Shown here in pieces: positions 25,604-34,367 of a DNA stretch of 52,954 nt. The stretch is taken from positions 1-52,954 of the forward strand of contig JACAEI010000020.1 of the NCBI GenBank assembly GCA_013388905.1. Direction: 5' to 3'. Positions within the stretch are counted from its first letter, which is position 1. Each line of letters opens with the position of its first letter. The translations under genes and the position numbers were made by a program. This stretch comes from Candidatus Bathyarchaeota archaeon. Lineage in GTDB: Archaea; Thermoproteota; Bathyarchaeia; Bathyarchaeales; Bathycorpusculaceae. The notes beneath the pieces were generated by a model. The model saw only the letters and a list, made by a program, of their open reading frames with translations. It ran no database searches and was not told the DNA's origin.

Positions 25604-25654
25604 ATCGGGGAAAGAAATTTTATCTATTCGCCTTAACTATTGTAGTGCACTAGA

Positions 25655-25730
25655 GCGGTCGTCGTCTAGGCTGGTTTAGGACACAAGCCTTCCAAGCTTG
25701 CGATCCCGGGTTCAAATCCCGGCGACCGCA
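25655..25730 (+). tRNA. tRNA-Gly (UCC anticodon)
   Basis: The acceptor stem GCGGTCG (25655-25661) pairs with CGACCGC (25723-25729), with A25730 as discriminator. The anticodon stem CAAGC/GCTTG holds loop CTTCCAA, so the anticodon is UCC. The T arm is CCGGG-TTCAAAT-CCCGG. CCA is not encoded and there is no intron. A short T-run follows about 40 bases downstream. Confidence 0.96.
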
Positions 25731-25789
25731 CTAAAATCAAGCTTATAGATTTATTAAGCAATGGAATTTCTTTTTTTAACGAAACAGGG

Positions 25790-27532
25790 CTATCTTTGCT
25801 TAGTTGTTGAGTTTGTATGCGCACGTTTTGAAAAGTAAACGGTTGTTACTATGATTGTAGCGGCGATGGCGGTGAAAATGTAAGCCATGTTTCGGTTATT
25901 TTGTGCTTGAACAGAATAGGCATTCAAATATGCTTGGTAAGAACTGTTCAGCAGATTAAAACTGTTCAGTAGAGCATTGTAACTTATATTAAGGTAGTAA
26001 TATGACTGGTTCAAGTAGATGAGCGCCTGATTAGATAGTTCTAGCGCATCAAAGTCTAGTCGAAGTTTATTGTAATCGTTTAGGAGGGTGTAATACGTCT
26101 TGTTTAGATTAGAAAAGTTGTCCTGCAATTTTGCATAGTTTTCCAAAATAGTGCCATAGGATTGGTTTAGGTCATAGAAGCTCGTTTGTAAAATGGTGTA
26201 GTTACTTAAAAGCTGGTAGTATGTTGCGTTCAACTCGTGTAGATTTTCTTGCAAAATGAGATAAAGGTGCAATGTTTTGGAAGAGATAATTGTAATAGTG
26301 CCATTTTTATGAGCATAGACTAAATAGGAAATAACATACGTTGATGTTGCGTTGATCACTGTAGGAATGACCTCTTCACCGTCAACTAGCACAATGTACG
26401 GATAGTCCATGAAATCGGCGGCTATTTTGACTCTGCAGAAACCATATGTAGCATTTTCACCAGTAGCTTTAAAACTTAATATAGCATTTCCGGTTTCCGT
26501 GCCAATTCTAAATCCAAAATCAGAAATTGTTGAATTGCTTATAATAGCAACATTGTATAGCCTGTGGTCCAAAGCTATTTGCCATTCAAAGAAAACTCCC
26601 ATCAAAGGATAATCGTCTACATTAACTGAGTCAATGATTTTAGGAGAGTCCCCTATACCATCACGATTCAAGTCAACTCCTGTATAATTACTCCAATGGT
26701 TTCCCTCAGCTTTAAAACTCCAAAAGTTTAAGGGGCCAGTATCAGGTGGGCCCACATCTAAGTCATTCATTATGAAGTTGTTATGGTAAAAGGTATTATT
26801 TCCAGAACCAAGCCCAAAAAAGACACCGTTCTGATTATACATGACGGTGTTGCTTGAAACGTTATTGCGTAAGGAGGAGAGAAGTCGCATTCCCGCTGGT
26901 CTGTTGAAAGCTACGGTGTTGTTCAAGATCATGTTGTTATTAGAAATTGAAAGAAAAATTCCTTCTTCTCTATTCGAGTTAATCACGTTACTTGAAAGTA
27001 AGTTACCATATGAACCCGAGAGTGTAACTCCATGGGTGTTGTTGGCTATCAAGTTATGTGAAATAAGGTTATTGTAGGCGGAATTAACAAAAATACCATG
27101 CGTATTGTTAATGATTACATTATTGAGTATACTATTGTTATCCGTGTTAATTACGATAAATATGCCGCTATCTGAAGCCGCTGTTATACCGCTGTTTTTT
27201 ATGGTGAAATTTTCAAGTTTTACACCACTAACATCTATGGTGACTACATTACCCGTTCTATTGCCATCAATAATTGTTGAATAAGCGTTTTCCCCAATAA
27301 GTGAGACGCTCTTGTTGACTCTAATGTTTTCAGTATATACTCCAGCGTGCACTATAATGGTGTCTCCTGAACTTGCGTTGTTTATAGCATTTTGAATTGC
27401 CGAAGGTCCAGGATACACGTGGATTTCTACCTGATTTCCTCGTACAGAAAGCCTGTCGCCTATAAGAGTCAATGTTGACAACAGACAAAGTATTGCAAAA
27501 AAAGCCAAAATGCTTCTCCTCAATTCTACCAC
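25790..27532 (-). CDS. Surface-anchored beta-helix protein with a repeated helical spacer
   Basis: A protein of 580 residues. A signal-type helix (about 7-25) is followed by a NosD-like right-handed beta-helix (about 40-290) built from repeats such as NNTHGIFV, NNTHGVTL and NREEGIFL. A globular region follows (about 300-420). Then comes a helical stretch (about 425-545) with a heptad-like repeat of Leu/Tyr and Asn (NATYYQLLSNYTIL, NKTYYTLLNDYNKL). One membrane anchor (about 553-570) and a short basic tail close it. There are many N-x-S/T sites, as expected for archaeal surface glycoproteins. It probably stands out from the cell surface on a rod-like stalk and may bind polysaccharide. Confidence 0.8.
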   Translation of the reverse strand: MVELRRSILAFFAILCLLSTLTLIGDRLSVRGNQVEIHVYPGPSAIQNAINNASSGDTIIVHAGVYTENIRVNKSVSLIGENAYSTIIDGNRTGNVVTIDVSGVKLENFTIKNSGITAASDSGIFIVINTDNNSILNNVIINNTHGIFVNSAYNNLISHNLIANNTHGVTLSGSYGNLLSSNVINSNREEGIFLSISNNNMILNNTVAFNRPAGMRLLSSLRNNVSSNTVMYNQNGVFFGLGSGNNTFYHNNFIMNDLDVGPPDTGPLNFWSFKAEGNHWSNYTGVDLNRDGIGDSPKIIDSVNVDDYPLMGVFFEWQIALDHRLYNVAIISNSTISDFGFRIGTETGNAILSFKATGENATYGFCRVKIAADFMDYPYIVLVDGEEVIPTVINATSTYVISYLVYAHKNGTITIISSKTLHLYLILQENLHELNATYYQLLSNYTILQTSFYDLNQSYGTILENYAKLQDNFSNLNKTYYTLLNDYNKLRLDFDALELSNQALIYLNQSYYYLNISYNALLNSFNLLNSSYQAYLNAYSVQAQNNRNMAYIFTAIAATIIVTTVYFSKRAHTNSTTKQR

Positions 27533-27581
27533 GATTTCTTCTTAGGTTACAAAATTATTAAACATTATGGAACCGCATAAA

Positions 27582-28196
27582 TCACCTTTGGGCAAATATT
27601 TTTCCCAACAAAAAGGAACATATAAAAGCGATGAAAAAGGCTGAAACGAAAATGATTGGATCAATAATTGGCTGTAAAAGAGACCATGCACTTGCCGCAA
27701 AAGACAAAATTGTAGCTAATGTTAAAAGAAGAATTTTAGTAACATAAAAAACAGATAACTTGCCAATAATTACATCTTTTTTGTTTAACATAGATTTTAG
27801 CTTCTCTTGCACCTCTTTTATTTCCAAGTCTGTCGCAAAGATTACAAGGTTCTTATCAATATCTTGGAACTTGAAACTGGGAAGAGCGTACCTCTGCAGA
27901 TCCCAAGGATTCTTCTTTGGCAGTATCCTAACAATATCGCTCTTCTCCATTTTTTTAAGAATTGTTTGGATTTTTCGTAAAAATTGAATGTCATTAGCTT
28001 TTTCTTCTCCATACAATTTCTCTATTATCGTCTTTACATTTGGGAAAATCATTTGCAGTTGAAAAAAGGCAATTGTTTTAGCAAGGTCATATTGATATTC
28101 GCCTTCTCTCAAACGTATGTTGCTGTTTCTATAGTCAGCGCTCAGCGCCTCTCGCATGAACATTATTTCTTCTGGCTTCATTTTACGCTGCTGCAA
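27582..28196 (-). CDS. Unknown protein with two C-terminal membrane helices
   Basis: A protein of 204 residues, not recognised. The N-terminal ~130 are soluble and mixed helical, with a winged-helix feel (LRKIQTILKKMEKSDIVRILPKKNPWDLQRYALPSF). A helical hinge (LEIKEVQEKLKSML) leads into two membrane helices (about 150-170 and 178-197). The TTG start at 28196 has an AGGAAG site upstream; the ATG five codons later lacks one. It diverges from the winged-helix gene at 28335. Confidence 0.5.
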   Translation of the reverse strand: MQQRKMKPEEIMFMREALSADYRNSNIRLREGEYQYDLAKTIAFFQLQMIFPNVKTIIEKLYGEEKANDIQFLRKIQTILKKMEKSDIVRILPKKNPWDLQRYALPSFKFQDIDKNLVIFATDLEIKEVQEKLKSMLNKKDVIIGKLSVFYVTKILLLTLATILSFAASAWSLLQPIIDPIIFVSAFFIAFICSFLLGKIFAQR

Positions 28197-28334
28197 TTCT
28201 TATTCTTCCTTTCAATAGTTTCAATTGAAACAACGTAAAAACGTTTTCGCTTTTTTCTCCATACTTTCAATTAATTCTACGGAAAAAAGCCCTAATATTT
28301 TCAATATAGGCTATTATTGTTAGGAAGGGATCTT

Positions 28335-28697
28335 ATGGGGGAACTGCATCTGTCTTACGTGCCTTTCCGGGAAAAATATAGTACTACTAATTTTCCTTTT
28401 CTGCATAAGAAGTATAGAAGCCACATCGAGATTATGGCTTTAATCCTAGAGTCTGTTAAGGGGAATGGTGTTGGACAGGCCTCCATTATGAGGCGTGTAG
28501 GCTTGAATCATTTACAGTTTAAAAAGTTCTTGAAGTCTCTTGGAGATATGGGCTTTGTTGAGATGAATTCTGGAAACGATTTTATTTCTTACAAAGCTAC
28601 TGATAAGGGGCTCGACTTTTTGAGGCAGTATTATGTCTTGTTAAGTATGCTGTCGAGTGCCTGTGAGAGAACCCGACTAGCAAGAGTTATGTATTGA
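28335..28697 (+). CDS. ArnR1-like winged-helix transcription regulator
   Basis: A protein of 120 residues with the HTH_45 layout: HIEIMALILESVKGNGVGQASIM, a recognition helix NHLQFKKFLKSLGDMGFVEM, and a wing ending YKATDKGLDFLRQYY. It is the second member of this family in the window. ATG 28335 is favoured by the AGGAAGGGA just upstream. It sits 147 bases before the small membrane gene at 28845, a common archaeal pairing of regulator and membrane protein. Confidence 0.75.
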   Translation: MGELHLSYVPFREKYSTTNFPFLHKKYRSHIEIMALILESVKGNGVGQASIMRRVGLNHLQFKKFLKSLGDMGFVEMNSGNDFISYKATDKGLDFLRQYYVLLSMLSSACERTRLARVMY

Positions 28698-28844
28698 GGT
28701 TTAAACGCCTAAAAAATCTGGTAAAGCTCCAATATTCTTAAAAAATTAAGTTTGTTTAGTTATTTATGATTTGGTTTTGCAATGTATATTCTTGCATAAT
28801 AAGATTTACGTATACGTTCAGTAGTTTGACATATTTGAACTTCA

Positions 28845-29222
28845 ATGTCTTTCCGGGATTATCTTCATGAGAAAGCTGAAGAGTCAAGGCATAATGAAAC
28901 TGTAGCTTACATGATGTTTCTAGCCGGCACCATGCTTTTCGTGGGTGGTATTCTTATCACCCTAGCCATAACCACTGAACCTAGTTGGTTTCTATTTATC
29001 CCATACTACACAGAAGCGCATGCTGGAGCTGTCTTAGCCTTATCGCTGACAATCAGCGGTTTCTTCCTGTTAATATTTGGAATAATTGCCGGGTTACACT
29101 TTTCCCGCGACAGAGGATGGTACATGCAAGAATTGCATAAGGCAAACTCGGTCGAAGATACACTATTGCGAAATAAGTCAACAGCAAAAAACACGCGCCA
29201 AAAAAAGAACAAAAACGTTTAG
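28845..29222 (+). CDS. Small membrane protein, paralogue of the one at 24101-24493
   Basis: A protein of 125 residues: DYLHEKAEESRHNETVAYM at the start, two hydrophobic blocks with a WFLFIPYY loop between them, HFSRDRGWYMQELHKANS, and a Lys/Asn-rich tail. The paralogue on the other strand 4.3 kb away keeps both flanking motifs while the helices vary. This suggests the soluble ends carry the function. Unknown role. Confidence 0.65.
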   Translation: MSFRDYLHEKAEESRHNETVAYMMFLAGTMLFVGGILITLAITTEPSWFLFIPYYTEAHAGAVLALSLTISGFFLLIFGIIAGLHFSRDRGWYMQELHKANSVEDTLLRNKSTAKNTRQKKNKNV

Positions 29223-29334
29223 CTTCCATAATTATTATGTTGTAATCTAAGGGATCAATTTTTTTGCAAAACGTCCAAGAATAATTTAAATATTCATTTT
29301 TCTGTTTGATGAGAAAAGAAAGGAGAAATATTGT

Positions 29335-30662
29335 TTGAAACTGTACGCCTTTTCAGTTTTCATAGTTGTATGTGTTATTCCAGTCCCCGTTACTGCATAT
29401 TCTCTTGGCGAATGGAATGCCTGCTGGAGTCACGCGTTGCTTGTAATAGTTTTCGGTGTTTTAGTGGTTTTATTGAAAACTCGTTATTACTGGGAGGAAG
29501 ACTGCTTATTGTGTATTCTGTGTGGCAATACAAGGCAATGGCAACTGTTTGGACAATAACAACCAACACATACTTTCAATGGAGCCTGATAGCTACAGCG
29601 ATTCTTGTACTAGTGTACATTGCAGTAGGCGGATACACAGACACACAATGGGTCTCATGCTTTCAAGGCATTCTTTTGACAATTATTGGTTGGGTGCTGG
29701 GCATAGTTGCGATTATTTGGGCTGGTGGCACTGCTAACATTGCAGAAGCTCTCAGAACAGAAACATTCACTAAACCAGGTAGTGAAAACACAACGATACC
29801 TCTGAATGGGTATACTTTGCCTGTTGCCGCCGCCTGGAGGCTTGGGTTTTGCGGATGTAGACTGGATTGGTGTTACAGCTGCAATGTTCATGTTTCTTTT
29901 TATGGCAACTGGTTTTCCACATAACATAGCACGTTTCTTAGGCACCCGCAAAATCACTAAACGTGAGTATTGGATGATGCTGTTAATCCTCGTCGTAGGT
30001 GATTTGACTCCACTTTGGATTGGCGTTGTTGGTTTTGCAGCCAGAGCAGTTTGGAGAGATGGATTGATGGGTGCGAATTACGATTTGGGAGGCAAAATAT
30101 TTTGGGATTCTGCAGCGACTTTTGTAAGCATAAGTGCTGGTAGCATTCCGCTTGCCTCTTTATTTGCTGCTGGTGTTTTTGCTGCGTCTATTGCTACTTT
30201 AGCTGGAATGGTTATGATTATGGCCACAAACATCACAAGAGACCTTATTCACAATATGCGTCCAACAATATCTCAGCAGAGATTATTATGGCTCACAAGA
30301 TTAATGCTAGTTCCTTTTGTCGCTATACTTTATGGTGGGCTTTAACGTCAACTCCACCCATTCTTTCAGAGTTCATGGCTGGTTCAACGGTGGCTCAAGT
30401 TGGCATATTCTTTTTTGTTGTCGGTGTTTCTATGTATTGGAAGAGAGCTACAAAGTGGACGGCTATTGCCACGATAATCTATGGTTTAGCCCTTACGCTT
30501 TTGCATCCTAATGCCTATGGAAAAATTATTGGTTTATATCATTGGGGTTATTGGGCTTTGTTGCTAATGTTTGGTTCAGCCTTTATCTATTTCTTCGTAA
30601 GCTTAGCCAATAAGCCTCTTTCAGAAGAAAAACTTGAAAGGTTGTTTCTAAAACATAAATGA
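29335..30662 (+). pseudogene. Decayed sodium:solute symporter (SSF family)
   Basis: Symporter sequence is spread over two alternating frames. About 29540-29850 reads VGGYTDTQWVSCFQGILLTIIG in one frame. About 29850-30340 continues in the other with ATGFPHNIARFLGTRKI, FAAGVFAASIATLAGMVM and NITRDLIHNMRP. From about 30340 to 30662 it returns to the first with STPPILSEFMAGSTVAQVG and a final helix. At least two frameshifts are needed. The usual first ~150 residues with the sodium site are missing; what stands there (MKLYAFSVFIVVCVIPVP...) is a different hydrophobic piece. I take it as a pseudogene. Confidence 0.75.
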
Positions 30663-30663
30663 G

Positions 30664-31392
30664 TTAGAATCCCAGTTTTTCTAACGTTTGCTCCAGTTCT
30701 TTGGCAAAAGAAGTTTTTAAAAGGCTGACTGTGTTTCCTATTGATTTCTCAATTTTGGCATCAAAAGAGATTCCCCCCAAAACCGCGACTCTTAGGCTTT
30801 TGACTTGCTGTTGAATAAATTCTGACTTGTTCATTTTCATGTTTTCAACAACGCCTATAATACGGACATTCAATTCCTTCAGTAAAGTTACTAGTTTTCT
30901 AACAGTCTCAAAAGCCAGCTGCGAAGGTGTTGTTACTACGAGGAATCCTATGTTCTTTATTAAGCGTATTATATCTAACGTTGCATCTCCTATTCCAGGC
31001 GGCATGTCTATGATCAGAAAGTCAAGCTTCCCCCACTTCGTTATTGAAAGAAGCTCTATAAGAGCGTTTGAGACATCTTCTCCTCTCAGCGGTAACGCAT
31101 AATTGCTAGTGTAATAAACTATGGACATGTATTCCAAACCATGAACTTTCGGAGGAATAATGCCCTTCTCCTCTCTAGGCTGAACTCCCTCAATGCCTAA
31201 AATAATGTGCGTAGATGGACTTGTGAAATCCAAATCAAACAAGCCAATGTTGTAGCCTTTCTTAACTAATGCCAGTGCAAGTATAGAAGCGGTTAAACTT
31301 TTGCCCACGCCACCCTTGCCGCTTGAAACCGCAATGATATTGCGTATTTCCTTAAGTCTTTCATTTACGACGCTGATTCGCGGGTCGCCCAT
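30664..31392 (-). CDS. Mrp/MinD-type ATPase, probable ATPase-type HypB for [NiFe] hydrogenase maturation
   Basis: A protein of 242 residues with the deviant Walker A SSGKGGVGKS, Walker-like FDLDFTSPS, and DMPPGIGDATLDI. By sequence alone it is an Mrp/NBP35/MinD family ATPase. It starts one base after the end of hypA. An ATPase-type HypB of this family, partnering HypA in nickel insertion, is described in Thermococcus, and the gene order suggests the same here. The alternative is an iron-sulfur carrier of the Mrp type, though the CxxC typical of those carriers is not present. No hydrogenase genes lie in the window. Confidence 0.75.
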   Translation of the reverse strand: MGDPRISVVNERLKEIRNIIAVSSGKGGVGKSLTASILALALVKKGYNIGLFDLDFTSPSTHIILGIEGVQPREEKGIIPPKVHGLEYMSIVYYTSNYALPLRGEDVSNALIELLSITKWGKLDFLIIDMPPGIGDATLDIIRLIKNIGFLVVTTPSQLAFETVRKLVTLLKELNVRIIGVVENMKMNKSEFIQQQVKSLRVAVLGGISFDAKIEKSIGNTVSLLKTSFAKELEQTLEKLGF

Positions 31393-31393
31393 G

Positions 31394-31792
31394 CTATCTT
31401 ACTCCTTTTATGCTCTCTAACCAAACGCCCCGTCCTCGCAATACCTCAAAGTCTGGGCTACCGCATTTTGGACATTTAATATATGTGTGAGCAATTTCTG
31501 GGATAAAATGTATGGCTTCCGCTGAGTTCTTATCTAACTCTTCTTTGCTGAAAATCCATTGATGACCGCAAACTCTGCACCTTAATTCTGCCTTGTCGAT
31601 TTTAATGTTGATTTTCGTGTTTTTGAATTTGTCTGGTTTAAGCTGTGAAAGTGCAAATTCGAGTATGTCAAGCTCTATCTGCTGAAGCTCGCCAACTTTT
31701 ATTTTCAGTACTGTAACTTCTTTTAATCCTTCTTTTTCAGCAATTTCAGAAGCTGCAGTGATTACTGCTTCGGCTAAAGCCCATTCATGCAT
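31394..31792 (-). CDS. hypA: Hydrogenase maturation nickel protein HypA
   Basis: A protein of 132 residues. The N-terminal MHEWALAEAVITAA holds the nickel-binding His2 next to the start methionine. The family-typical VLKIKVGELQQI follows. A zinc domain has two pairs of cysteines (CRVCGHQW and CPKCGSPDF) separated by an insert. It delivers nickel to [NiFe] hydrogenase precursors with HypB. It forms a two-gene unit with the Mrp-type ATPase downstream. The parvulin gene diverges from it. Confidence 0.92.
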   Translation of the reverse strand: MHEWALAEAVITAASEIAEKEGLKEVTVLKIKVGELQQIELDILEFALSQLKPDKFKNTKINIKIDKAELRCRVCGHQWIFSKEELDKNSAEAIHFIPEIAHTYIKCPKCGSPDFEVLRGRGVWLESIKGVR

Positions 31793-31869
31793 AGAAAAGC
31801 CTACGGCAAAGAATCATTTAAGAATATTGCAGAAGAAATGTTATAAATCAAAGAAGCGAATCATGGTTT

Positions 31870-32145
31870 ATGCCAGACAAAATCCATTGTGCTCACATTC
31901 TTGTCAGAACGGAGCAAGAAGCAAAGGCGATACTGAACCGCTTAAACAAAGGCGAAAAATTTGCAAATATAGCCAAAGAAGTCTCTTTATGCCCATCTGG
32001 AAAACGAGGTGGAGATCTTGGTACATTTGACAGAGGAAAGATGGTGAAAGAATTCGAAACAGCCTCCTTTTCGCTTAAGAAAGGTGAGGTCTCACTAATA
32101 GTGAAAACAAAGTTTGGTTATCACATAATAAAACGTCTAGAATAA
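31870..32145 (+). CDS. Parvulin-type peptidyl-prolyl isomerase
   Basis: A protein of 91 residues, a bare parvulin domain: IHCAHILVRTEQEA, SLCPSGKRGGDLGTFDRGKMV, FETASFSLKKGEVS, and TKFGYHIIKRLE. These give the catalytic Cys/His/Asp region and the substrate-binding Phe. It has no signal peptide, so it acts in the cytoplasm or on unfolded proteins near the membrane. Similar free parvulins occur in Thaumarchaeota and other TACK archaea. Confidence 0.93.
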   Translation: MPDKIHCAHILVRTEQEAKAILNRLNKGEKFANIAKEVSLCPSGKRGGDLGTFDRGKMVKEFETASFSLKKGEVSLIVKTKFGYHIIKRLE

Positions 32146-32155
32146 ACAATGTCCA

Positions 32156-32956
32156 CTATCTGCCTGCGGCTTCGGCTTGTTTAAGCGCTTTTTCTACTTC
32201 TTCGCGGATAATATAACCTCCAATGTGGAGTATTGGCTCTTTCGTTTCTGGGTCCACGTTCATTGTTGCTGTGCATGGGTAGCTATGATGAGCTTTAGCT
32301 ATAGCATCGTACAGAACTTCCTTTTTTGTTTCAACTCCAACAAGTTTTCTTGCTACATACCATGTGGAACCGCATGGAGCACTCCGCCTAACAATTGTGG
32401 AATCTATAAGTTCCCGTTTACACCTATTTACTGTTGAAATCTCTAACAAAGGTCTTCCAACCTTAAACTCTCCCACAAACCTAGAAATCAGCGGTTTATC
32501 TTTTGCAGGTTCTAGCGAACAAAAAGGCTTTGGAAAAGCATTCTCCAAACCATGTTTTTGGCAATTCTCTTCCACCTGTTTTCTTAAGCCGGAAGGAACC
32601 TCGTTAAAGTCTTCTATAGGCGCAATTATCCCCTTTATTCCGAATTTCCGCATGTGATTTGGCAACTCTAATAGCAAATCTTTGTGTAAGCCAGAAGTTA
32701 TGCATAAGTCGGCTTTCGGCATCTTTATTGGCATGTATTTTTCCGGGTTATCAATGAAGGCTGGAAGTTTTGATGGTTCCTGCAATTGTATTGCGGCTCT
32801 AATGTTGCATACAAAGCTGTAGACATTGTATTTGCATGAATCGCAGTATAAACCACAAGACTTGCAGAAACTCGGGTCATTTATTAAATTCCTTATCACA
32901 CGTTCTGCAAATTCTCCACTATAAACGAAGACTAATGATAATGTTTCTTTGCTCAT
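32156..32956 (-). CDS. DUF166 protein
   Basis: A protein of about 266 residues in the DUF166 family of archaea, sometimes labelled thymidylate synthase-like. Marks are VFVYSGEFAERVI, CGLYCDSCKYNVYSFVC, CSLEP, and the C-terminal APCGSTWYVARKL followed by HHSYPCTATM. The many conserved cysteines suggest metal or cluster binding. The reaction is unknown. Starts at TTG 32971, ATG 32959 or ATG 32956 are possible; GTGGAT favours the ATG codons. It lies 24-39 bases after PDO. Confidence 0.8.
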   Translation of the reverse strand: MSKETLSLVFVYSGEFAERVIRNLINDPSFCKSCGLYCDSCKYNVYSFVCNIRAAIQLQEPSKLPAFIDNPEKYMPIKMPKADLCITSGLHKDLLLELPNHMRKFGIKGIIAPIEDFNEVPSGLRKQVEENCQKHGLENAFPKPFCSLEPAKDKPLISRFVGEFKVGRPLLEISTVNRCKRELIDSTIVRRSAPCGSTWYVARKLVGVETKKEVLYDAIAKAHHSYPCTATMNVDPETKEPILHIGGYIIREEVEKALKQAEAAGR

Positions 32957-32995
32957 CATATCCACGTCCAATATGCACTATGTTCTTTGAATGTT

Positions 32996-33640
32996 TCAGA
33001 TAGTGGCAAGCAAAATGTGTTCAAGGAAAAGGTCTTCTGGAAGCAATCCAACAAATTCTATCTTTTCGTTTATGATAGTTTTTGGAACACCCATGACATT
33101 GTATTTGAGACCTATGTGGGGAAACTCGCCTGCATCAATAACATCAGCCTTCACAAAATCGCTTTCAATAGCAAATTTGTGGGCAATGCTTGCAACTCTG
33201 GGACAATATGGACAAGTTAAAGTAACGAAAACTTGAATGTGAACAGGTGTCTTAATCTCCTTGAGCCTCTGTTTAACCTCTTCTGGAATGTCTGTTCTTC
33301 CTCTCGAAACGTTTATTATGCTTTCAATAAGGGTTTGAAGCTCATAACCAAACGGCAAACCATAATATCTGACGCCATAGTCTTTCTCGCCTAGAATTAT
33401 TATTGCTGGAACCTTATCAACACCATATTCTTTAGCCTTCTCTGCATCTGCAAGAAAGTCGTAAACCTCAGCATTAATTTTGTCGCTTAAAGTTGCCATC
33501 TCAGTGATTAATTCTCTTGTTTGTGAACAGAATTGACATTCGATTTCTTGGCTGAACATGACGAGTTTTACTGGCTTTTCCAGTTTATCATTAAGTTCCA
33601 TTTTTAAATGCTCTTTATGTTCCTCTGGTATTAAACTCAC
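32996..33640 (-). CDS. pdo: Protein disulfide oxidoreductase PDO, double thioredoxin fold
   Basis: A protein of 214 residues with two thioredoxin folds, each with a CxxC: C35-QF-C38 and C143-PY-C146. This is the archaeal/thermophile PDO family, which makes and reshuffles disulfides and can pass electrons to peroxiredoxins. Each half ends with its own cis-proline motif (KVPAIII and GVPKTII). It diverges from osmC, and a TATA-like CTATAAAAG lies in the 125-base gap on its side. Confidence 0.92.
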   Translation of the reverse strand: MSLIPEEHKEHLKMELNDKLEKPVKLVMFSQEIECQFCSQTRELITEMATLSDKINAEVYDFLADAEKAKEYGVDKVPAIIILGEKDYGVRYYGLPFGYELQTLIESIINVSRGRTDIPEEVKQRLKEIKTPVHIQVFVTLTCPYCPRVASIAHKFAIESDFVKADVIDAGEFPHIGLKYNVMGVPKTIINEKIEFVGLLPEDLFLEHILLATI

Positions 33641-33765
33641 TTATGTCACGCTCGCTGGTCAATCCTCTTTGGCTTTTATAGAATAATTGCTGAAAAAATC
33701 CTTCTTATACCTTCCTAAAAATGAATAAATAAGTAGCCTACAAAATTAGAGAGGTGAAATAGAAA

Positions 33766-34182
33766 ATGACGGAAAAACTTTACGCGAATGCAAAAATAGT
33801 AAAAGACTTGAGGATAGCAGTCGATGACGGTAGAGCACACAGCGTATGCTTGGATCTGCCGCCCGAACTTGGAACTGACATGGGACCCACAGCCCTAGAA
33901 CTAGGTGTAATGAGCTATGCAGGCTGCTTGGCAACCATCTTCATTCTAACAGCAAAGAAAATGCGAATTCAATTGAAGGATCTAGAGGTTAAAATGGAGG
34001 CGGTTAAATCAGAAGAAGAAGGCACAATAACAGAAGCCAGCTTCGATGTTCTAGTTAAAGCAGATGCTCCTAGAGACAGAATCCAAAGAATACTTGAACT
34101 AACTTTAAAAAATTGTCCAGTTGGAAAGCTTTTCGAAAAAGCTGGAGTCAAAGCAAGTTATAGCGTAAGAATAGAACAGTAA
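33766..34182 (+). CDS. OsmC/Ohr family protein
   Basis: A protein of 138 residues. The two reactive cysteines of the family are visible in YAGCLATIF and KNCPVGKLF. OsmC/Ohr enzymes reduce organic hydroperoxides. A clear ribosome site (AGAGGTGAAA) precedes ATG 33766. With PDO across the intergenic gap and SOD, rubredoxin and peroxiredoxin nearby, it fits oxidative and thiol defence. Confidence 0.88.
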   Translation: MTEKLYANAKIVKDLRIAVDDGRAHSVCLDLPPELGTDMGPTALELGVMSYAGCLATIFILTAKKMRIQLKDLEVKMEAVKSEEEGTITEASFDVLVKADAPRDRIQRILELTLKNCPVGKLFEKAGVKASYSVRIEQ

Positions 34183-34367
34183 CTAATCTACTATCAATCA
34201 GCACAACTTCATGGATCCTACTCTTTAATCAATGAATTAGTTCTTAATACATTTATAACTTGTTGCTCTGGCTTCGCAACCGTTGTTTTTATAGGATTCC
34301 TTCAATATCGCCAATGGACTATAGAGAAATAGCAAATAAATCCGAGAACTATTTTCTACTTTGGCAA

